From JBCDGZ01 sp038750655 (GTDB taxonomy: Bacteria > Bacteroidota > Bacteroidia > Chitinophagales > Saprospiraceae), in the NCBI GenBank assembly GCA_038750655.1, contig JBCDGZ010000135.1, positions 1-21,206 of the forward strand: a stretch of DNA of 21,206 nt, read 5' to 3'. The notes under the pieces are model-generated. The model saw only the letters and a program-made list of their open reading frames with translations, did not search any database and was not told where the DNA came from. Position 1 is the first letter of the stretch, and each line of letters opens with the position of its first letter. The position numbers and the translations under genes were made by a program. Below, piece after piece: positions 15,082-21,206 of the stretch.

Positions 15082-18000
15082 ATGAAATACAAAATTAGCT
15101 TACGAAAACGAAGACTAGCGATCTTCCTATTAATCACTTTCCTACAGAGCATTGTCCTCCCTCCGGTCGCCAGTGCGCTGACCTCCGGCCCCACCGCGCC
15201 GGAGACGATGAGCTTCGAGCCCGTCGACGTCACCGATATGGTCAACCTCATGACGGGAGACTTTACCTACAACGTCCCACTACTGGAAGTACCCGGCCCC
15301 GAAGGCGGCTACCCCGTCTCGCTGTCCTACCATGCGGGTATCAAGCCGCTCGAAGATGCCTCCTGGGTAGGTCTCGGTTGGAACCTATCGCCCGGTTCCA
15401 TCAACCGCTCCGTCAATGGCTATCCTGATGACCACAAAGATGTAGAGCGTATAGTCGAAGATCAGTGGGAAGGCGGAACGACTACCACCTATTCTGTCGG
15501 AGTTGGTATCGGCGTAGCTAATGGTTCGCAATTAGGCATAGACTTTACGATCTCTAATGACACCTACCGTGGATTCGGTGGGGATGTTGGCATTTCGTAT
15601 ATGCTGGGCGTTGGTCAGAAGTATGGCCCCAATGCCTCTTTTATGGCTTCTATAAGTACCGCTGGAGCTAGTGCAGGGTTTGAAGTTGGTTATACTACTA
15701 AGATAGGTGTTAAATTAGCTGCTGGCTTATCTACTAAATTCAAAGGTTCTCCTTCTGCCTCCCTTAAAGTTTCCTACAAAACATCAAAATCATCAGTTGG
15801 GCTGACTATGACTTCTAGTGGAGTTAAAGGTTCACTTCAGCGAAATAAATACAAGGCCAATTTTCAATACAATAACAAGTCTGGAAGAATAAGCACTAGG
15901 AGTTGGGGCGTTGGGTTTGGTATTCCACTGGGTATCTTCACCGTTAATTTAGGGTATTCACATACGCGCTATTGGATGCATGAAACGGATGAGGTAACTG
16001 TTAATGGTGTACTGCACGCTGATAATAGCGATCCGGGTACGCTCGTCGATAATGTTATTCAAGACGAGCACATCACCTTTGATACCTATTCTTTATTACA
16101 GAAGGACCTCAACGTCGCTGATAATCCCGATCCAGAATGGGTGCAGGGAGGAAGTTTTCCCGCCTATGACAGCTACAGCGTTAGTGGTCAGGGGGTTGGT
16201 GGAAATATCCAGCCTTATATCTTTGAGAATGGCTCCTTGTATCGCAAGCAAATTCGCAAGGGACAAAACCAATTATTGGACTTATCTTTTTACCACATCG
16301 CCCCTTTTACCAAAAAAGTCAACTTCCGTTTTATCAACGATTTTTCCAATAACTTGGAGGTAAGCACCCCGCCCCTTTATCTTGATCCTGTCCACCCGAG
16401 TACCAATCCTCAAATCATTTCTGCTGATAATACTGGATTTAATATAATTGATCAGCACCTTGCAGGCTCCAAACATATTGAATGGTATACTAATCAAGAG
16501 ATCATCAATGGGACTGCTCCCACCTTGATGGAATACCCAGGGCTGACCAATGCGCAACGGACCAACTTTCTTGACTTTTCTTTCTTCAATCTATTGGATC
16601 AGATGGGAGGAGTAAGTATCACCAATGAAAGTGGGGTGACTTATCACTATGCGCTACCCGTATATACTTATGGAGAGTACACTTTTACCCAAACCATTAA
16701 TAGCCAAAATGGCGACAGTTGGAATAAGCAGCAAAACGGGGAGCCTTATGCTTATACTTGGTTGCTGACAGCGGTTACTGGACCAGATTATGTGGATAAA
16801 AATAACAACAAGCAAGTCGATGAAGAGGACTGGGGCTATTGGGTAGAATTTGACTATGGCCGTTGGGCCGATGACTACGAATGGCGTACACCGAGTATGG
16901 GGACGTTTAAAGATATCAATGAAGAATCAGAGACCTTCTCTCATGGATTCAAAGAAATCTACTACTTGGATGCCATTAAAACCAGAAGTCATACCGCTCT
17001 TTTTGTGAAGGACATCAGAAAAGATGGGAAGTCAGTGACCTCAAAAGACGATGGCGGTTTTTTACCTAAAAGTAATGTTTATTGTGTCACACTTTCAGGT
17101 CAACCACTTGAAGTTGATGAGTATTTGCCCACTAGTCAGATGCGATTGGACAAAATCATGCTTTTTAACAATGCGACGCTAAAGCAAAATAATATCAACC
17201 TCAATACACTTCGTGCTCACGGGGAGTTACCTGGTGATCTGGTCGTTTTCAATGAGACGCTGAGTAGTTCTTGTTCCGTAAATTTCACCAAAAAATTTCA
17301 CGACAGCGATCAAGTATTAGATGTCTCAGATTTAGACTTGGGCGCGATGGTTAATGCCACTGCTGATGTATTGGAAACGGTTGAATTGAACAATAACCAT
17401 TATGATCTCTGCCCAGAAACCCCTAATAGCTTTGAGAATATAGCGGAGCTGTATAATATGAATTCAGTTCCTGGGGAGAAAACAGGTAAGCTTACCTTAA
17501 AATCTATTAAGTACAAAGGACGTAATGATGCGACCATTATGCCTCCACTCAACTTTGAGTACGACTACGACGATCCAAGTACCTATAATTTTAATGTAAC
17601 TTCGACTACTTCGATGGCTGTTTACGGATCGACCCCAGATTGGGAGGGGGAGATTGTGAAATATTCCTATGGAGGAAAAGATTACTACTGTTTACTGAAG
17701 AACTATACGGGGTATGTGAATTTCGACATTGTTCAACTGGGAGAACACGCTCCAAATTCCAGCCATCATGGATCGAGCAATCTCGTTCGCACCAAGAATG
17801 CTCCATTTAGTGCCAGTAAATATGATTATTGGGGCCATTACAAACCTGACTTTACATTGGGCAGTGGGATTTCTCCAAGTAATGTTACACGAATGCCAAC
17901 CACTGTCTCCGCAAAAAATACTGATGTTTGGTCGATGCGCAGTATCGAAACTAGTCTGGGGGCTAAGATTGAAATGGAGTATGAAAATAAACACTATGAG

Positions 18001-20295
18001 GATAATATTTGGCAGAAGTATGATCAGATCAACTACACTCAAGCTGTCACGAACAGTAGTGCAACCGAAATTGCATTATCGCTTAATGAAAGTATTGATT
18101 TTGAAGATGCCTTTGCTGTTGGTGATATGGTCACGATAACAGGATTCTATACAAATCCAGTCATTGATCCCATCCCTCAACTTTATTTCATTGAGGACTT
18201 AGAAGTAGAAGTGCTAGGAGTTACATCAACTACACTAACTGTTGAAAATCCTTTAGTTACCAATCTTGTTTTAGCAAATAATGGATTTCTCAAATTTATG
18301 CGTTCAGGGGTTGCTTACGGAAACGGAATACGGACTAAATCGATTACGGTCAACGGAGACGGTGACACTCGAAAGACCAACTACGATTACCAAGATGGAT
18401 GTATCAGTTATAACCCTTCTTCTTTGGAGTTGATCTACGCACCAGATGCACCAAATTTGGCGGGCTATGAAAAGGCTTTCAAAGAGGATCTTTCCTATAT
18501 TATTGCGCTAGCCAGAGAGCTGCCCGCACCCACAGTGATGTACGAGACCATCAATATGAGCGAGGAGTATAATGGTCTTCCTGTTCCGGGTTCGAAACGC
18601 TACACTTTCCAAGTACCAAAAAAGGAAATGGTGGATGTGAATTATTCTAATATAACATACGAAAGTACCAGTGGAGATATAGAAGAACTCTCTAAGCGTA
18701 CGATAACCATAAAAGATAAGACCTCACAAGTCGGTAACTTGCTCCAAGTAGAAACTATCAATGCCCAGGGATTGGTGAGCAATAAAATAACCTACGATTA
18801 TACCGATGATGAATCTGGGGAAAGCGAGTCAGACTACGACCAATACAACGATCAAGGTATCATCCATCAAGCCTTCCATGAGCTGCGCACCAAACACACC
18901 GGAAATGAAGATCACGAATATATCAAAGGAGTGGTCAGTGTACGGCAAGAGTTTCCTTCGATCCTGAAAAGTACGACCGAAACCGGTCAGGGCTTCACCA
19001 GCGTCACCCAAAATACCGCCTACGACTTTTACTCTGGTGAGCTGACGGAATCAGAAACCGAAAATCAAAACGGCGAATTTTATCGCACCACGACCATTCC
19101 TGCCTACAAAAAGTACGACGATATGGGGCTAATGGTTCACAACATTGATCAACATCATATGCTCAGCCAAACTGCTTACACCGAAACCGCAGAAATTGAT
19201 GACTGGGACGGTAATGTGATCAACATACTGAGTGCTGGGGCGACGACTTGGAATGATCAGTGGACCCGGCGCCAGGCTTATACTACGGCTTATTCGGATA
19301 TAAACATATCGGCCAACAAGGAAAAAGTATGGCGCAAGCACAAGCATTTTATTTGGAAGTCAACCATCAATCCCGATGGTACTTTGAGTAGTGCCCCCAG
19401 TAGTACCAACCAATCTATTAACTGGACAACAGGTACTGCCACTGCTTCCAATTGGGAAGAGGCTATAACAATCACGCGCTACGATACGAATTCCAAGGTA
19501 CTGGAAGAAAAAGATTTGGATGGCAATCATGCGGCCCTAAAAATGGGCTATGATGATACTTATGTCATTGCTGCCAATGGTAATGCTCACTTTGAAGAAT
19601 TTACTTTTTCGGGCGCCGAGGATTATGATGCCTCTACCGGATTCTTTGGCGGAGAAGTGCGACGTGGGGGTGGCAGTATTTACTCCTATCCCAATGGCTC
19701 GGATATTCCGCATACGGGCCAGCATATGCTCGCCCTTAACAATGGAGAAGAGGGCTTCTTGTACAAGGTGAAGATTGGAAAGGAGGTGGAGCCATTTGAT
19801 GACAGAGGACGCCGCTACCGGGCTAGTGTATGGTGGTTGCCTAATGGTCCGGGGATTGACCTGGACGAAGGTCGGTTGTTTTATCGAATTGTGAGCTTAT
19901 CAGGAACCGTATTGCAGCCTGAGATCGAGGTGCTCACACCGGACTACGACCGCAAGGCAGGCAACTGGCATCAGCTGAATCTGGACATCGAAATTCCTGA
20001 TGGCTTTGATAATCATTATCTCGAGGTGGGGGTCAGGAATGAAAATAGTACGGCTTATGAACTGTACTTTGACGACTTCCGCTTTTATCCAATGGACGCT
20101 CCCTTCCAGGCTTATGTATACGATCAGCTCACTGGTGAACTCACCCACGTATTGGACGGGAATAATATGTTCACCGAGTATGAGTACAACGATAAAGGCC
20201 AGCTGATCAGAACCTACGTGGAAACCACCGAGAACCCCAAGGGCAAACGCTTAGTCACGGAGTCAGACTACCACTACAAACGCCCACTGGATTAG
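15082..20295 (+). CDS. Giant secreted SpvB/Rhs-like shell protein, unit 2 (1737 aa)
   Basis: This is the full-length paralogue of the 2284-7491 product. The signal peptide is the same (SLRKRR, hydrophobic core, PPVASA). MVNLMTGDFTYNVPL and SWVGLGWNLSPGSINRS mark the SpvB-like start. The beta-strand-rich Gly/Ser/Lys segment (about 150-290) is the most diverged part, with different residues but the same alternating pattern. TWLLTAVTGPDYVDKNNN, YWVEFDYG, DGCISYNPSSLE, ARELPAPTVMYE and NDQGIIHQAFHELRTKH are shared blocks. The C-terminal jelly-roll-like domain (YRASVWWLPN, WHQLNLDIEIP, YFDDFRFYP) and one YD repeat close the protein. No toxin domain is present. It is expected to be exported by Sec and to pair with the downstream Rhs-core protein. 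Confidence 0.85.
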   Translation: MKYKISLRKRRLAIFLLITFLQSIVLPPVASALTSGPTAPETMSFEPVDVTDMVNLMTGDFTYNVPLLEVPGPEGGYPVSLSYHAGIKPLEDASWVGLGWNLSPGSINRSVNGYPDDHKDVERIVEDQWEGGTTTTYSVGVGIGVANGSQLGIDFTISNDTYRGFGGDVGISYMLGVGQKYGPNASFMASISTAGASAGFEVGYTTKIGVKLAAGLSTKFKGSPSASLKVSYKTSKSSVGLTMTSSGVKGSLQRNKYKANFQYNNKSGRISTRSWGVGFGIPLGIFTVNLGYSHTRYWMHETDEVTVNGVLHADNSDPGTLVDNVIQDEHITFDTYSLLQKDLNVADNPDPEWVQGGSFPAYDSYSVSGQGVGGNIQPYIFENGSLYRKQIRKGQNQLLDLSFYHIAPFTKKVNFRFINDFSNNLEVSTPPLYLDPVHPSTNPQIISADNTGFNIIDQHLAGSKHIEWYTNQEIINGTAPTLMEYPGLTNAQRTNFLDFSFFNLLDQMGGVSITNESGVTYHYALPVYTYGEYTFTQTINSQNGDSWNKQQNGEPYAYTWLLTAVTGPDYVDKNNNKQVDEEDWGYWVEFDYGRWADDYEWRTPSMGTFKDINEESETFSHGFKEIYYLDAIKTRSHTALFVKDIRKDGKSVTSKDDGGFLPKSNVYCVTLSGQPLEVDEYLPTSQMRLDKIMLFNNATLKQNNINLNTLRAHGELPGDLVVFNETLSSSCSVNFTKKFHDSDQVLDVSDLDLGAMVNATADVLETVELNNNHYDLCPETPNSFENIAELYNMNSVPGEKTGKLTLKSIKYKGRNDATIMPPLNFEYDYDDPSTYNFNVTSTTSMAVYGSTPDWEGEIVKYSYGGKDYYCLLKNYTGYVNFDIVQLGEHAPNSSHHGSSNLVRTKNAPFSASKYDYWGHYKPDFTLGSGISPSNVTRMPTTVSAKNTDVWSMRSIETSLGAKIEMEYENKHYEDNIWQKYDQINYTQAVTNSSATEIALSLNESIDFEDAFAVGDMVTITGFYTNPVIDPIPQLYFIEDLEVEVLGVTSTTLTVENPLVTNLVLANNGFLKFMRSGVAYGNGIRTKSITVNGDGDTRKTNYDYQDGCISYNPSSLELIYAPDAPNLAGYEKAFKEDLSYIIALARELPAPTVMYETINMSEEYNGLPVPGSKRYTFQVPKKEMVDVNYSNITYESTSGDIEELSKRTITIKDKTSQVGNLLQVETINAQGLVSNKITYDYTDDESGESESDYDQYNDQGIIHQAFHELRTKHTGNEDHEYIKGVVSVRQEFPSILKSTTETGQGFTSVTQNTAYDFYSGELTESETENQNGEFYRTTTIPAYKKYDDMGLMVHNIDQHHMLSQTAYTETAEIDDWDGNVINILSAGATTWNDQWTRRQAYTTAYSDINISANKEKVWRKHKHFIWKSTINPDGTLSSAPSSTNQSINWTTGTATASNWEEAITITRYDTNSKVLEEKDLDGNHAALKMGYDDTYVIAANGNAHFEEFTFSGAEDYDASTGFFGGEVRRGGGSIYSYPNGSDIPHTGQHMLALNNGEEGFLYKVKIGKEVEPFDDRGRRYRASVWWLPNGPGIDLDEGRLFYRIVSLSGTVLQPEIEVLTPDYDRKAGNWHQLNLDIEIPDGFDNHYLEVGVRNENSTAYELYFDDFRFYPMDAPFQAYVYDQLTGELTHVLDGNNMFTEYEYNDKGQLIRTYVETTENPKGKRLVTESDYHYKRPLD

Positions 20296-20339
20296 TCGAA
20301 TGGCAAAGTCCCATTTTTTCAAGCATTAAATCAAACAAT

Positions 20340-20876
20340 ATGAAATCTTATCATTCTTATATATTCCTCTTGCTCTTGCTTGGTCTCAGCTTTTCGCTGA
20401 ATGCACAGACGGAGGGGAAGCGCCAGACACCTCCTGAGTTAAGGGTCGAAGAGGAGTTAGCAAATGCGAAGCGCGCGGAGGCGGTAGCGGTCCTGCCCCC
20501 CCGCCGGGCCTACCTCTACCTAGAGTCCATCAAGCCCGTCGCCTTCGACCCCGCTCAACTCGACGAGGCCACCCCCCAGACCCTACGGTCCGAGCAGGCC
20601 CTGAACTATAAGCTCATCCTCAAGGTCTTTGCCCCCAGCACCATCGCTAAGATTCACGTCAAGCTGGGCTCGGCCGAAGGCCAGGCGGATGTGGTCAATC
20701 AGACCTTTGTCTTCGATCAGCAGGCGGAGCTGCCCTTCAGCTTCACCCGCGATGGCCCGACCATCATGCTGGGCCTCGGGCGTTATGCCAACACCTCCGC
20801 CTTTTACGGCGAGGTGATTTTGGAAAACCTCGACGGCCAACGCTCGATCCCCAAGCGCTTTAGCACCAAAGGCTAA
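20340..20876 (+). CDS. Small secreted protein between the two giants, unit 2 (178 aa)
   Basis: This is the paralogue of 7537-8112. It has a Sec signal peptide (MKSYHSYIFLLLLLG to LNAQ), then a charged variable stretch, shorter than in unit 1. The conserved C-terminal beta domain has IAKIHVKLGSAEG, VVNQTFVFD, TRDGPTIMLGLGRY and GEVILENLDGQRSIPKRF. The two Cys residues of the unit 1 domain (Cys 103 and Cys 168) are absent, so a disulfide is not essential to the fold. It lies 44 bp after the giant gene and 36 bp before the next ATG. The gene body is notably C/G-rich at third positions from about 20480 compared with its own 5' end. Confidence 0.8.
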   Translation: MKSYHSYIFLLLLLGLSFSLNAQTEGKRQTPPELRVEEELANAKRAEAVAVLPPRRAYLYLESIKPVAFDPAQLDEATPQTLRSEQALNYKLILKVFAPSTIAKIHVKLGSAEGQADVVNQTFVFDQQAELPFSFTRDGPTIMLGLGRYANTSAFYGEVILENLDGQRSIPKRFSTKG

Positions 20877-20912
20877 AGGGAAAGCAATTTATTCAAAAGA
20901 AAAAATTTAAAG

Positions 20913-21206
20913 ATGATTACAAAACATATCAAATACCTAGCAGTGAGCCTTATACTGCTGCTGGGTAATATTAACCCCTTGATGGCTAGCCTCATCGAAA
21001 CGCCGCTGACTTGGACCATCAACGTTGGTAATGAGTACATCGCGGCGGAAGCGCTGCCCGGCCATACCGATGGCTACCTCGATTTTGTCTGGGATGGTAG
21101 CTTGCTCTCCTACGGGTTTTACATCAACCAAACTCCCAACGGGACCAGTGATCTGGATGCTGGGCTATTCCTCAATACGAATGGGGCCTTCTCTGTGCAC
21201 AGTCAA
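20913..21206 (+). CDS. Rhs/YD-repeat toxin protein, unit 2 (N-terminal 98 residues, 3' partial)
   Basis: An open frame starts at ATG 20913 and runs to the window end. The start MITKHIKYLAVSLILLLG matches the signal peptide of the unit 1 Rhs-core protein (MITKQIKYLLAGLLLFLG), and LIETPLTWTI, AAEALPG and DGYLDFVWDG match its first beta-sandwich domain. Cleavage probably falls after LMAS. The A-rich leader aaaaaatttaaag precedes the start, as in unit 1. The Rhs core, toxin and immunity gene lie beyond the window, so whether this unit carries the same toxin is unknown. Confidence 0.9.
   Translation, partial: MITKHIKYLAVSLILLLGNINPLMASLIETPLTWTINVGNEYIAAEALPGHTDGYLDFVWDGSLLSYGFYINQTPNGTSDLDAGLFLNTNGAFSVHSQ

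Larger units (their letters stand above)
13623..21206 (+). repeat. Unit 2: second copy of the Rhs toxin cassette, cut by the window end
   Basis: The Skp-like, lipoprotein, SpvB/Rhs-like giant and small secreted genes are complete here, and the N-terminus of the Rhs-core giant is present. Order, strand, the 14-bp overlap and protein sizes match unit 1. The main structural difference is a 285-bp instead of 38-bp gap before the giant gene, caused by a MITE-like insertion plus further hairpin sequence. Confidence 0.9.

Noticed and set aside
1..21206. CRISPR arrays, tRNA or rRNA genes, type IX secretion C-terminal domains, transposase genes
   Set aside because: None was seen. The giant proteins end in a YD repeat or a toxin module, not in a sorting domain.

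Overview
The window looks like an accessory region of a Bacteroidota chromosome, probably a Saprospiria-type marine or freshwater gliding bacterium. The lineage is inferred from three things: the style of the Sec signal peptides, the A-rich leaders with weak Shine-Dalgarno sites, and the Skp/OmpH and YD-repeat protein types. There are no housekeeping genes, tRNA, rRNA or CRISPR. Nearly the whole window is a tandem array of one large polymorphic-toxin (Rhs/YD-repeat) cassette. All main genes are on the + strand.

Layout. (i) 1-735 is the 3' end of an upstream cassette (unit 0): the toxin tail of an Rhs protein and its immunity gene. (ii) 1069-13509 is a complete cassette (unit 1). It encodes a membrane-anchored Skp/OmpH-like protein, a lipoprotein overlapping it by 14 bp, a giant secreted SpvB/Rhs-like protein (1735 aa, 'RhsA-like'), a small secreted beta-rich protein (191 aa), a secreted Rhs-core protein with a C-terminal toxin (1608 aa), and an immunity protein (139 aa). 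(iii) 13623-21206 is a second cassette (unit 2) with the same first five genes in the same order. The fifth is cut by the window end, so its toxin and immunity genes are not visible.

How the parts may work together (inference). The two giant proteins resemble the two halves of a Tc-toxin B/C or Rhs shell. The upstream one has the SpvB-like N-terminus and ends in a single YD repeat. The downstream one carries the YD repeats, the Rhs core ending in a DPDG motif, and the toxin. The Skp-like protein would hold these very large exported chains in the periplasm. The lipoprotein and the small secreted protein are unrecognised but strictly conserved partners. The toxin module (about 73 aa) resembles the polymorphic toxin type 35 (Ntox35) family, predicted to be RNases. 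Units 0 and 1 carry nearly the same toxin and immunity pair.

Non-coding structure includes a conserved hairpin plus T-tract between toxin and immunity genes in both visible copies, and a 164-bp MITE-like palindromic element inserted upstream of the unit 2 giant gene. A -7 promoter match embedded in an inverted repeat lies upstream of unit 1. The toxin and immunity segments look AT-richer than the Rhs bodies, as expected for exchangeable tips.
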